From the NCBI RefSeq assembly GCF_002953255.1, contig NZ_CP026498.1:11107509-11171508 (forward strand): DNA of 64,000 nucleotides, in the 5' to 3' direction. Shown here piece after piece: positions 8,256-16,632 of this stretch (position 1 is its first letter; every line of letters starts with the position of its first letter). The notes under the pieces were generated by a model, which was given only the letters and a program-made list of their open reading frames with translations, searched no databases and had not been told where the DNA came from. The stretch comes from Streptomyces sp. CB01881. GTDB lineage: Bacteria; Actinomycetota; Actinomycetes; Streptomycetales; Streptomycetaceae. The position numbers and the translations under genes are program-made.

Positions 8256-8828
8256 CTACTGGGTCGGCGGCTGCTTGACCGCGTTGGTCATTTCGGCTGC
8301 CAGGGCCTGGGCGTCGTGGTGAGCGCCGGGGTGGGTGCGGTCGAACCACTGGATGAACTCGTGGACTGTGCCGATCCGGGCGACCCGCTCGTGGAGGGCC
8401 TTCTGGTCGTGACCGGGGACGAACCAGCCGGTGGTGGTGGTCTCGCCGCAGCCACACGCGCAGACCTTCACGTCGTGGGCGGAGTCGATGTAGGTGACGG
8501 GGTTGCGCACGGACGCCGGGACGGGAGAGGGCTTGCCGACGTAGGCGTCGTGGACAGGGTGGCCGACGGGAAGGACGGTGCCTTCCACAGCCCGCCGGCT
8601 GCCGGTGACCTGGGCGAGCCGGTCGATCTCGACAGCTTGGCGGACGACGCCGTCGGCGGCGATCAGCAGGTAGCGCTCGCGGTCGGCCTTGGCCCCGAGG
8701 ACCCAGGCGCCGCGGCCTGCCTCGTAGGTCTGTTCGTCGCTCATCCCCGGCTCCCAGCCGATGTGACTGCGCCCGAGGGGGTCGTCGGTCTTCGCTGCGG
8801 CGCGGGGGCCCAGCTTGATGTGGATCAT
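8256..8828 (-). CDS. Hypothetical protein with CxCGCG motif
   Basis: This 190-residue protein starts MIHIKLGPRAAAKTDDPLGR behind GGGAGG. A cysteine cluster, VCACGCGETTTTGWFVPGHD, sits about residue 120. It looks like a compact metal-binding knuckle followed by a conserved FVPGHD stretch. The C-terminal part is helical (ERVARIGTVHEFIQWFD). I recognise the CGCG...FVPGHD pattern as recurrent in actinomycete plasmid and phage proteins but know no function. It is divergent from the double-zeta gene, with the promoter region between 8828 and 8956. Confidence 0.65.
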   Translation of the reverse strand: MIHIKLGPRAAAKTDDPLGRSHIGWEPGMSDEQTYEAGRGAWVLGAKADRERYLLIAADGVVRQAVEIDRLAQVTGSRRAVEGTVLPVGHPVHDAYVGKPSPVPASVRNPVTYIDSAHDVKVCACGCGETTTTGWFVPGHDQKALHERVARIGTVHEFIQWFDRTHPGAHHDAQALAAEMTNAVKQPPTQ

Positions 8829-8955
8829 TCATCCTCCCGATACCTGGCTCTGCTTAGCGTCAAGGGTATTCGACGTTATGCTTCCCCTCAGAGCGCGGAT
8901 AGTTGCTACTCCTTACCGCCTCATCTATCAACTATTGGGGTGGAGTGGAGCGATG

Positions 8956-11394
8956 ATGCGTGAGCAGTGGGAGGCTGTCCCGGCGGTCCTGTCGGAGGCC
9001 GAGATCAGCCGGGTCCTGAGCGGGGTGGTCCTTCCGTCCTGGGCCGGTGGTGCGGTGCCGCAGGAGGAGCCGGTGGTGCTGCTCGTGGCCGGCCCGCCCG
9101 GCAGCGGCAAGACCACCCTCGGCGATCTGCTGATGCCGGTTCTCAGCCGGCGCGGCGGCGCGGTGCGCGTCGGCGCGGACCTCTACAAGAGCGCGCACCG
9201 GCACTACAAGACGCTGCTGGCGAAGGACGTGCGCACCGCAGGCGTCGGCGTGCGGGCGGACACCCGGCGTTGGCAGGCCGCCGTGGAGGAGCACGTGCGC
9301 GCCCATCGGCTGGACGCGGTGGTGGAGACCGCGCTCGCCGACCCGGACGAGGCCCGGGCCCAGGCGCTGGCCTACCGGGCGGCCGGGCACCGGATCGAGG
9401 TGATCGCCGTGGCATGTGCCCTGGCCTGGAGCCAGCTCGGTGTGCTGGAGCGCTACCTCGGCAACGCCGAGGGGGCCGGGCGGTGGGTGTCGTGGGCCAA
9501 CCACGACGAGTGCGCCCGCCAGTTGGCCCGGACCCTGGGCGTGCTGGAGGAAGAGCGCCTGGTCGACCGCGTCATGGTGGTGCGGCGCGGCCTGGAGCCG
9601 CTCTACAGCAACGAGCTCATCGACGGGACGTGGGTACGGCTGCCCGGCGCGGCGCGGGCGGTGGAGGCCGAGCGGGCCCGGTGGTGGGGCGCGGTGGAGA
9701 CCGCTTGCTTCCGCCGGTCGCTGGCCGGTGCGGAGCGCGCCCTGGTGCGGGCGGAGACCCGGCTTCCGGCCGACCGGGTGCTGGCCGTCGTACGGGATGC
9801 GGAGCGGTGCGCGGCGCTGGCCGAGCCGGTGCGGCGCACCGCTCAGCCGATCCCCGGGCCGCCCGGCGTCGACTACCACCGGCTGTCCGCCGACGAACAC
9901 GAGTGGACGTATCTGAACCTGATCGTTCCGGACCTCGGGGAGATCGTGGCGCAGGAGCGGCCCGTCGTCGTGTACGTGATGGGGGCACCTGGCGCGGGCA
10001 AGACCCAGGCGACGGTGATGGTGCGCCGCGCGCTGCGCGAGCGGCGGGCGGTGTGGATCTCCGGCGGGATGTTCAAGGCGGCCCACCCTGATTACTTCCG
10101 GCTGCTGCGCGAGCATCCGCGCACCGCCTCCGCCCGGATCCGCGCGGACTACAAGGCGTGGCAGGCGAGGGCTGAGGCGTACGTGCGGGAGCGGCGCGCG
10201 GACGCAGTGATCGAGGTCGCCCCCGGCAGCGCGGACGCCTTCCTCGCCGATGCCGCCGCGTGGCGCCGGGCCGGGTACCGCGTCGAGCTGCTGGTGCTGG
10301 ACGTGCGCGCGGCCGACAGCCGCCAGGGCACCGCCCTGCGCTACGCCGAGGTCAGCCGGGGCGGCACCCGCCCGGGCCGGTTCACCACCGCCAGCGGGCA
10401 CGACCGATGCCTGGCGGCGGTGCTGGAGTGCGTCCAGGCCGTCGAGGAGCAGCGCCTGGTCGACCACCTCAGCGTGGTGAGGCGCGATGGCACCGCCGTC
10501 TTCCGCAACACGCTCGGCCCCCACGGCCGGTGGGCCGGGCCGGCCGGTGCCGCGCTCGCCGCCCGGGCGGGGCAGGTGCGGCCCTACACCGAGCAGGAGG
10601 CCCGCCAGTTCCTCGCCGACCAGCGCGAGCTGCGCATAGCGCTGCCGCAGTACCGGCGGGACGTCGACGCGATCACCCGCCTCGCCTGGCCTCTGCTGCC
10701 GCCCGCGCTCCAGCCCGGCCGGCTCGCCTTCACCCCGCCCGCCGCGCTCCCGGCGCAGCGCGGCGAGCAGGTCCGTGCGCAGCGGTGCGTCGTCGGCCTG
10801 TTGGAGGAGCAGGTCATGCAGGCGCTCCTGCCCGCACGGCCGGGACGGCGCAGCCTCGGCCAGCGCCCGGCATTTGCGGCACGAGGCCAGAGCCCGCGGC
10901 TGGAAGTCGTGCATGAAGCGCTTCAGGTAGCGGCCGCGGATCCCACACAGGGTACGGCCCGGGCTCCGGCGTGCTCGACGCCGGGCACACCTTCGACCTC
11001 GACCGCGGGGAACTCGGCCGGCTCACTCGCGGTGACGAACGACCAAGTCCCGCCTGAGGCGTCGATATCGGGAGAATCGATCACGCGAGGCAGCGTGCCA
11101 CGCCCGCGCACCCACCACCCGCACGAGGGTAGGGAGGCAGCCGCACGGCTCACACGCCGCGTTCCTTCACCGGGTAGAGCTTCGTGTGGAGCACGCGGTC
11201 CTCCCACCACGGATCGTCCGGGGCGGACATCAGCGCGGCCACCAGCTCCCGCTTCGTCGGGACCGGCAGCACCAGCAGGCCCAGCCCCTCCATCTCCCGG
11301 AATGTCCGTGACCGACACCACAGCCAGCGGCGCGCGTGCGGCACGGGTTCGGCAGTCCGGTGACACCGGACCTTGCGCGTGCAGAGTCTGCTGA
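8956..11394 (+). CDS. Double zeta-toxin-like kinase protein
   Basis: The protein has two tandem P-loop kinase domains of the zeta-toxin/UDP-N-acetylglucosamine kinase type. Domain 1 has GPPGSGKT at residues 46-53, then GADLYKSAHRHY where zeta toxins have the catalytic Asp and substrate-binding Arg/Lys. Domain 2 has GAPGAGKT, then SGGMFKAAHPDY, lacking the Asp at that place. Each domain is followed by a helical region ending in a VDRVMVVRR or VDHLSVVRR block, so the protein is an internal duplication. The ATG at 8956 has GGAG five bases upstream. The last 200 residues are low complexity and overlap minus-strand coding-like frames, so the natural C-terminus may have been lost. No epsilon-type antitoxin is seen next to it. 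Confidence 0.8.
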   Translation: MREQWEAVPAVLSEAEISRVLSGVVLPSWAGGAVPQEEPVVLLVAGPPGSGKTTLGDLLMPVLSRRGGAVRVGADLYKSAHRHYKTLLAKDVRTAGVGVRADTRRWQAAVEEHVRAHRLDAVVETALADPDEARAQALAYRAAGHRIEVIAVACALAWSQLGVLERYLGNAEGAGRWVSWANHDECARQLARTLGVLEEERLVDRVMVVRRGLEPLYSNELIDGTWVRLPGAARAVEAERARWWGAVETACFRRSLAGAERALVRAETRLPADRVLAVVRDAERCAALAEPVRRTAQPIPGPPGVDYHRLSADEHEWTYLNLIVPDLGEIVAQERPVVVYVMGAPGAGKTQATVMVRRALRERRAVWISGGMFKAAHPDYFRLLREHPRTASARIRADYKAWQARAEAYVRERRADAVIEVAPGSADAFLADAAAWRRAGYRVELLVLDVRAADSRQGTALRYAEVSRGGTRPGRFTTASGHDRCLAAVLECVQAVEEQRLVDHLSVVRRDGTAVFRNTLGPHGRWAGPAGAALAARAGQVRPYTEQEARQFLADQRELRIALPQYRRDVDAITRLAWPLLPPALQPGRLAFTPPAALPAQRGEQVRAQRCVVGLLEEQVMQALLPARPGRRSLGQRPAFAARGQSPRLEVVHEALQVAAADPTQGTARAPACSTPGTPSTSTAGNSAGSLAVTNDQVPPEASISGESITRGSVPRPRTHHPHEGREAAARLTRRVPSPGRASCGARGPPTTDRPGRTSARPPAPASSGPAAPAGPAPPSPGMSVTDTTASGARAARVRQSGDTGPCACRVC
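11150..11305 (-). pseudogene. C-terminal remnant, paralogue of 35511 gene
   Basis: A coding-like tail, MEGLGLLVLPVPTKRELVAA then MSAPDDPWWEDRVLHTKLYP, ends at a TGA at 11150. The DNA from about 11200 to 11250 is nearly identical to the end of the CxxC gene at 35511 (RELGTALVSAPDDPWWEV). It is a fragment of a paralogous gene, without its N-terminal part. Confidence 0.5.
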
Positions 11395-11433
11395 GCACCC
11401 GGGCAGAGCGAGGCCAGAGGCCAGAATGTAGCC

Positions 11434-12165
11434 ATGGAGAACGAAGTGCCATTGTCCGGCGGACGTCTCACACCCGGCGTGGTCAGGGTCGGCCATACCG
11501 TCCGGCGGCCAGCCAGCGCATCGTCATCGTTCGTCGCCGCACTGCTCGGTGACCTCCAGCGGGCGGGCTTTGCCGGCGCTCCGCGCCACCTCGGGTTCGA
11601 CACAGCCGACCGCGAAATCCTCAGCTACCTCCCCGGCTGGGTGCCCGCCCGATTCCAGCGCTGGACCGACCCCCAGGTGGCCGCAGCCGGTTCCCTGCTC
11701 CGTTCCTTCCACGACGCCACCCGCGGCAGTCGCCTGGCCGGTCGGCATCCCGTGGTCTGCCACCACGACCCGGGGCCCAACAACACGGTCTTCGCCGACG
11801 ACATCCCGGCCGCCTTCATCGACTTCGACACCGCCGCCCCCGGCGATCCCATCGAAGACCTCGGCTACATGGCGTGGACCTGGTGCATCTCCTCCAAACC
11901 CAGCGCTCCACCCACCACCGTCCAGGCCGCACAGGTACGCGTCCTCACCGACGCGTACGGGCTCGACGCCACCTCCCGCTCCCACCTCATCGATGCCGCG
12001 CTCGACCGCCAGGACCGCAACGCCAGGTGGTGGCGCAGCCACCTCGCGGGCTCGTCCCCGCGCGTCGCCGACGACCACACGATCGCCGAGCGCATCCGGT
12101 GGTCCGAACAAGAGCACGCCTACACCTCGGCCAACCGCGAGGCCTTCGACACAGCCCTGGGCTGA
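11434..12165 (+). CDS. APH-family phosphotransferase
   Basis: The 243-residue protein is of the aminoglycoside/choline phosphotransferase superfamily. The catalytic loop reads VCHHDPGPNNTVF with the Asp at residue 112 and Asn at 116-117. The metal-binding Asp follows in FIDFDTAAPGDPIEDLGYM. The N-lobe is short compared with full APH enzymes (about 260-300 residues), so ATP binding may rely on a reduced lobe. It starts with ATG at 11434 and lies alone on the plus strand. The substrate is not predictable. Resistance to an antibiotic or modification of a small metabolite are both possible. Confidence 0.8.
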   Translation: MENEVPLSGGRLTPGVVRVGHTVRRPASASSSFVAALLGDLQRAGFAGAPRHLGFDTADREILSYLPGWVPARFQRWTDPQVAAAGSLLRSFHDATRGSRLAGRHPVVCHHDPGPNNTVFADDIPAAFIDFDTAAPGDPIEDLGYMAWTWCISSKPSAPPTTVQAAQVRVLTDAYGLDATSRSHLIDAALDRQDRNARWWRSHLAGSSPRVADDHTIAERIRWSEQEHAYTSANREAFDTALG

Positions 12166-12212
12166 CAAGACAGCGCTCGCCGCCCTCCGAACGGGACAGC
12201 GCCGGACCCCCT

Positions 12213-12345
12213 TGTCCAGGGGAAACGCACCGCTGTCCAGGGGAAACGCGCCGCGCTGGTCGGCGCGCGCGGCCAGCTGCGCGCGGACCCCGCGCGGCCT
12301 GTCCATAGGCGCGCCGCGCGCTGCTGGGACTGTCCACGCGCGCTG
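12213..12345. repeat. Iteron-like TGTCCA repeats in GCGCGC-rich DNA
   Basis: TGTCCAGGGGAAACGC occurs at 12213-12228 and again at 12234-12249, exactly 21 bases apart. Two shorter copies, TGTCCATAGG (12300) and TGTCCACGCG (12331), follow 31 bases apart. The stretch is embedded in alternating GCGCGC tracts up to 12380. Spacing near whole helical turns suggests a protein-binding array such as a plasmid control site. This is inference. Confidence 0.55.
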
Positions 12346-12390
12346 CCCATCGCGCGCGGGACGGCGCGCGGCCGCGGCGGCCGGTCCGCA

Positions 12391-13265
12391 CTACCAGCGG
12401 GTGAGGTGTTCCCCCAGGGCCCGGCGCAGCAGGGCAAGGGCGGCGTCGGGTCCGGGGCAGCGCAGGGGTTCGCCGCTGGCGGCGTCGGCGACGATGCTGC
12501 TGTCGATCAGGGCGGTCCAGGTGCCGCGCTGGACGTCGTACTCCTCGATCCAGCCGACCGGGCGGCCTTCTCGTTGGAGCTCCTGGACGCCCGGGTGGGT
12601 GGGCCAGGTGAGGTGGACCAGGCCGTCGTCGAGCGCGGCACGGTCGGGATCGTGCAGGCGGCGCGGCGCAGCGCCTCGAAGTCCTCCGCCCGCTGCTGGG
12701 CCGGGGCGGCGGGTACCGGCACCCGCGCGGGCGCCCCCGATTCGGTTCGGTCCGAAATGGCGGGTACCGCCGCCCCGGCCAGGCCGGGTGCTTTTTCGGA
12801 CCGATCCGAAACGGCCGGTGCGGCAGGCTGCCCGACCAGGACCCTGGGGTCGACCCGGGCCAGGACATCCGGACGCATCAGCATCTCCTCGGCCCGGCGC
12901 AGCACGCGCTGGGGCTCGGTCAGGTCCGGCCAGCAGGCCTCGTCCCGCGCTTCCTCCGCGGCCTCCACCGCCCGGACGCTCAGCGACCCGTGCAGACGGC
13001 GGAACTGCTCGTACGCGGCCACCGGGTCGGCGTCGACCGCGTCCAGGAACGCGCGGGCGGCGTCCACGGCCGCCTCCGCGCACCGCAGCACCTCCGCCCG
13101 CGCGCCCTCGCCGGACCGGACGGCGTCGGCCTTGAGCTTGTCCCGCGCCGCCTTGGACTTGCACGCCTTCGAGCAGTACACAAGCCGCCGCCCGCGCTTG
13201 CCGGGCTCCGGCGCCGGCACCGACTTCCCGCACCCCACCCGCAGGCACACCTCACCCAACGCCAC
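12391..13265 (-). pseudogene. Frameshifted zinc-knuckle protein gene
   Basis: The N-terminal part (start GTG about 13265) reads CLRVGCGKSVPAPEPGKRGR then LVYCSKACKSKAARDKL, a Cys-rich knuckle common in actinomycete plasmid-borne proteins. A long helical part follows. Around 12655 the frame changes, and the C-terminal part continues as LHDPDRAALDDGLVHLTWPT and GWIEEYDVQRGTWTALIDSS to a stop at 12391. Both halves are well formed, so one indel disrupts a protein of about 290 residues. The function is unknown; nucleic-acid binding is suggested by the knuckle. Confidence 0.55.
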
Positions 13266-13424
13266 CTCGAGCGCATCGCCCGCACCCCGTACGTCGCCAA
13301 GATGCTGCGCACCATCCCGGCCGGCGTCGCGAAGCTGGAAGACCTGGAGGCCGAAGGCCCCAGCTCCGACCTCTGGTGGTCGATCGCCGACCTCGAAACC
13401 GGACCCGCCCCTGGTGGGAGCTGA
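13254..13424 (+). pseudogene. Replication-relaxation protein C-terminal remnant
   Basis: The frame HLERIARTPYVAKMLRTIPA then KLEDLEAEGPSSDLWW matches the C-terminus of the larger replication-relaxation-type remnant at 44758 almost residue by residue. Only the last 57 residues remain. It overlaps the start of the convergent zinc-knuckle gene. Confidence 0.65.
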
Positions 13425-13457
13425 CCGGCACCAGCCCCTGACCCAGACAGCGACCCA

Positions 13458-13600
13458 TACCTTGATGCCCATCCCGAGCCTGGGGCGGGCATCAAGGTAT
13501 CCGGCCCGCTCTCACCAATGCTTTGACCTGTGGCGTTATCGCCCCGTGACCAGGCCATCAAGGTATTCGGCCCAGGCTGGCAACGGCCATCAAGGTTGAC
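13458..13600. repeat. ATCAAGGT repeat cluster with hairpin
   Basis: A perfect inverted repeat pairs TACCTTGATGCCC (13458-13470) with GGGCATCAAGGTA (13487-13499). Direct copies follow: GCCATCAAGGTATTCGGCCC from 13555 and GGCCATCAAGGTTGAC from 13585. The first arm continues as ATCCGGCCC, so a unit of about 18 bases is reused. No gene spans it. It may be a binding-site array or a remnant of an origin. Confidence 0.55.
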
Positions 13601-13631
13601 GGAGGCGAGCCTCAGGACAGGGGAGCAGCGG

Positions 13632-13790
13632 TCAGGTTTCCGGGCCGGGTGGGATGCCGACGTCGTAGTGGTCGAAGAGGTCCGCGAAGAACCGCTCCAG
13701 GAGCGGGCGGCCCTGGTTGGGGTCGCTCAGCTCGGTGGAGCCGAAGCGGACCACTTCGTAGCCCTTGAGGTCAGGTCGCGGTCCCCGCTC
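13632..13790 (-). pseudogene. C-terminal fragment (YEVVRFG...)
   Basis: The frame DLKGYEVVRFGSTELSDPNQ, then LLERFFADLFDHYDVG, ends at 13632. It resembles the C-terminus of DUF559/restriction-nuclease-like proteins, where a YxVxRFxxxEL strand precedes a terminal helix. The upstream part is out of frame or missing. Confidence 0.45.
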
Positions 13791-13935
13791 ACGGTGTCCG
13801 CGTGCTCGGGTCTGATTGTGGAGCGGTTTTGTGCCAGCGGGCTTCGCAGAAGGAGTAGAGGCCGAACTGGCCCGCGAGGACGGCTGCGCCAGTCGGCCCC
13901 GGCGGCTCTGTCGCGCAGTCGGCCCCGGCCCGTAC

Positions 13936-15327
13936 TCAGGTGACTGTGGCGAGTGCCCGGGCAGGCTGCGTCTGCTCGTAGGCGTGGCCGACCCGCAGGA
14001 GCGTAAGCTCACCGAGGGGCCGGCCGAGCAGCTGCATGCCGATGGGCATGCCCGCCGCGTCGTGTCCGACCGGTACGGTCAGGGCGGGCACTCCGGTGAT
14101 GTTGGCGGGGGCGGAGAGGCGCACGTAGGCGTCGGAGACGCCCTCGACCGTTCCGTCGGGCCAGGTGACCGTCTCCTCGTCGGCCCCGACTGCGGGCATC
14201 GGGACGCTCGGGGCGGCGATCACGTCGACCTCCTTCAGCATCCGTGCCCACTCGGCGCGCATGAGCGTGCGGGAGCGTTGAGCGCGCACGTAGTCACCGG
14301 CGCTCATCAACTCGCTTGCCTCCAGGAGGATGCGGACGTCCTCCTGATACAGCTCGGGGACCGTGCGCAGGCTGCCTTCGTGGTAGGCGCCGGCCTCCGG
14401 CACCATCAGACCCCACTGGGTGGCCTGGATGTAGCGGGTCATCGGGATGTCGACCTCGACGAGCTGTGCGCCCAGGGCTTCCAGCTGCCCGATGGCGCGC
14501 CGGACGGCGGTCTCCACCTGCGGGTGGACATTGTCGAAGTAGTAGGTGCGCGGCAGGCCGATGCGCAGCCCCGCCAGGTCCGTGCCGGCACCGGGCCGAT
14601 AGTCCGCGGCGGGCGTGGACAGCGAGGCGGGGTCGCGCGGATCGTGTCCGGCCAGCGTGGTGAGGACAAGGGCCGCGTCCTCGACGGTGCGGGTGACCGG
14701 ACCGACGTGGTCCAGCGACCACGACAGGGAGGTGACGCCGTGACGGGAGACGAGACCGTAGGTCGGCTTGAGGCCGACGACCCCATTGAGCGCGGCGGGG
14801 ACCCGGATCGACCCACCGGTGTCGGTGCCCAGGGCGAACGTCGCGGTGCCCGCCGCGACGGCGACCGCGGAGCCGCCGCTGGAGCCACCGGCGACCCGGC
14901 CGCGGTCCCAGGCGTTGCGGGTCTGCGGGGTGGTCAGGCCGAACGCGAATTCGTGGGTGTGGGTCTTGCCGAGCAGGATCGCGCCGTCTGCGCTCAGACG
15001 GGCAGCGACCGTGCTGTCCGCCGTCGCGCGGTGGTCGGCGCGGACCCGGGAGCTGGCCGTGGTGGCCATCCCGCCGACGTCGATCAGGTCCTTGAGCCCC
15101 ATCGGGATGCCGTGCAGCGGCCCCCGGTAACGGCCTTGTGCCGCTTCGTGTTCGGCTTCGCTCGCCGCCCGGCGCGCCTGCTCCGCGGCGACCGTGACGT
15201 AGGCGCCCAGGTGCGGTTCCACCGTCTCGATACGATCGAGGACGGAGTCGACCAGTTCGACGGGGGACAGTCGCCGGGCACGTATTGCGTCGGCGGCGGC
15301 GGCGAGGGACAGCTCATACGGCTGCAT
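13936..15327 (-). CDS. Amidase signature enzyme
   Basis: The 463-residue protein belongs to the amidase signature family (GatA-like fold). The Ser-cisSer-Lys machinery is visible: Lys79 in GLKDLIDVGG, and the GGSSGGSAVAVAAG loop followed by ALGTDTGGSIRVPAA. Such enzymes hydrolyse amides or carry out transamidation. The frame is open to 15465, but the ATG at 15327 begins the canonical MQPYELSLAAAADAIRAR. It overlaps the upstream GatC-like gene by 14 bases, which implies co-translation with a small partner. The cluster with MBL hydrolase and exporter suggests amide or amidated-compound catabolism or detoxification rather than tRNA amidation, because no GatB is present. Confidence 0.9.
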   Translation of the reverse strand: MQPYELSLAAAADAIRARRLSPVELVDSVLDRIETVEPHLGAYVTVAAEQARRAASEAEHEAAQGRYRGPLHGIPMGLKDLIDVGGMATTASSRVRADHRATADSTVAARLSADGAILLGKTHTHEFAFGLTTPQTRNAWDRGRVAGGSSGGSAVAVAAGTATFALGTDTGGSIRVPAALNGVVGLKPTYGLVSRHGVTSLSWSLDHVGPVTRTVEDAALVLTTLAGHDPRDPASLSTPAADYRPGAGTDLAGLRIGLPRTYYFDNVHPQVETAVRRAIGQLEALGAQLVEVDIPMTRYIQATQWGLMVPEAGAYHEGSLRTVPELYQEDVRILLEASELMSAGDYVRAQRSRTLMRAEWARMLKEVDVIAAPSVPMPAVGADEETVTWPDGTVEGVSDAYVRLSAPANITGVPALTVPVGHDAAGMPIGMQLLGRPLGELTLLRVGHAYEQTQPARALATVT

Positions 15328-15523
15328 CGTGCGTCTCCTCTCCGGCTCGGTAGGCGGCGGCGGGCGGGACGTCCGCGAAGTCCAGCTCGCGCAGGACCGA
15401 GACGACGCTGTGGATGTGGTTGGCGACCGCGGCGACCGCGGCGTGGCGCTCGGCGGGCAGCACAAGCCCGGCGCGGGCGGCCCAGCGGGCCGCCTCGGGC
15501 GGTGTGAGTTCGACGGCGAGCAT
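15314..15523 (-). CDS. GatC/AtzG-like small protein
   Basis: The 69-residue protein (MLAVELTPPEAARWAARAGL, then a helical region ending EETHDAAV) resembles GatC and AtzG, which wrap around amidase subunits to stabilise them. The start ATG at 15523 has GAGGAAG upstream. The stop lies inside the amidase start region (overlap 15314-15327), which supports a 1:1 complex. The assignment rests on size, pattern and position, not on a strong motif. Confidence 0.65.
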   Translation of the reverse strand: MLAVELTPPEAARWAARAGLVLPAERHAAVAAVANHIHSVVSVLRELDFADVPPAAAYRAGEETHDAAV

Positions 15524-15663
15524 GGATCTTCTTCCTCTCGGTCAAGGCTGGAGCGGCGGAGTAACCGAAGCCGTAAAGGCCAAGGGTTCGCTTTAGGTAT
15601 CCGCAGGCGCCACGGCTGCTCGGCGGCCCGTGCGGGGGCGGCCGGGCGGCACCGGCCGCGTGG

Positions 15664-16596
15664 TCAGGCCGCAGTGGCCGGGATCTTGACGCCCGGCTCG
15701 GGGAGCAGCCGGTAGCGGCCGCTCTCCCGGCGGACGGTGCCGGCGGTGGGCCGCGGGAAGTGGGTGCCCAGCAGCAGCGCGTCGGTGTCCGCCAGGGCGT
15801 CGAGCAGCCGGGCGCGGGTGCGCACCGCCTGGGCCGGGTCGATGTCGACGCAGCTGTGCACGTGGGGGTGGGACAGCTGCACGGGGTGGTGGATGCTGTC
15901 GCCGGTGATCAGCGCCTGGCGGTCGCTGCCGCGCAGTTCCACGGCGACCTGCCCCGGGGTGTGGCCCGGGGCGGGGACCAGGAGGACGCCCGGCGCCACC
16001 TCACGGCCCTGCTCGGGCACGGGCACGAGGTCGTACTGCCCGGCGTCGCGGACCGGGTGGACGGAGTCGCGGAACATCTGGGTGCGGGCCTCGTCCAGGT
16101 CGGTGGCGGCCCAGTGGTCCCATTCGGTGCGGCTGGTGAGATAGCGGGCGTTGGGGAAGGTGGGGATCCAGTCCTCGCCGACGAGACTGGTGTTCCAGCC
16201 GACGTGGTCGGTGTGCAGGTGCGTGTTGATCACCAGGTCCACGGACTCGGGCGCGAAGCCGGCCGCCGCGAGCCGCTCCAGGAAGTCGGTGTCGAGACCG
16301 TTCCAGGCCGGGTTGGCCCGGGTCTTGTCGTTGCCGATGCCAGTGTCCACGACGATGCGCAGCCCACCGGCCTCCACCGCGAAGCTGTGGCTCGCCAGGC
16401 GTGGGACGTCGGCGTCGGCGAAGTCGGGGCGCAGCCACGACGCCTCGTCCAGCACCTCCTTAGTGGCGTCCGGTAGCAGCCAGGGTCCGGTCTGGCGCGG
16501 CAGTTCGATCTCGTCGACGCGGTGTACGGCGATGTCGCCGAGGCTCCATCCCGTGCTCGCGGCGGGGATGGTCTGACGGGGCGCGGCGGTGCTCAT
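15664..16596 (-). CDS. MBL-fold metallo-hydrolase
   Basis: The 310-residue enzyme has the metallo-beta-lactamase signature THLHTDHVGW (His126, His128, Asp130, His131). Further metal ligands are probably in VPAPGHTPGQ, in ITGDSIHHP and in GTHFPRPTAG. This arrangement is typical of the lactonase/hydrolase branch. It starts at ATG 16596, 36 bases after the MFS stop, so exporter and hydrolase are probably co-transcribed. No signal peptide is present, so it acts in the cytoplasm. The substrate is unknown. Confidence 0.88.
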   Translation of the reverse strand: MSTAAPRQTIPAASTGWSLGDIAVHRVDEIELPRQTGPWLLPDATKEVLDEASWLRPDFADADVPRLASHSFAVEAGGLRIVVDTGIGNDKTRANPAWNGLDTDFLERLAAAGFAPESVDLVINTHLHTDHVGWNTSLVGEDWIPTFPNARYLTSRTEWDHWAATDLDEARTQMFRDSVHPVRDAGQYDLVPVPEQGREVAPGVLLVPAPGHTPGQVAVELRGSDRQALITGDSIHHPVQLSHPHVHSCVDIDPAQAVRTRARLLDALADTDALLLGTHFPRPTAGTVRRESGRYRLLPEPGVKIPATAA

Positions 16597-16632
16597 CGAT
16601 GGGTCCTCACGTTGTGGGCGGGTTCGGTCCGG

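Noticed and set aside
7570..8832. A 420-residue minus-strand open frame
   Set aside because: Arg/Pro-rich translation without domains; it overlaps the well-supported 190-residue gene in another frame.
8932..10914. A 660-residue minus-strand open frame
   Set aside because: Mirror of the double-zeta gene. Only its first 40 residues look coding and are reported as part of the antisense finding.
11549..13135. A 528-residue plus-strand open frame
   Set aside because: Ser/Pro/Arg-rich shadow of the phosphotransferase and the zinc-knuckle remnant.
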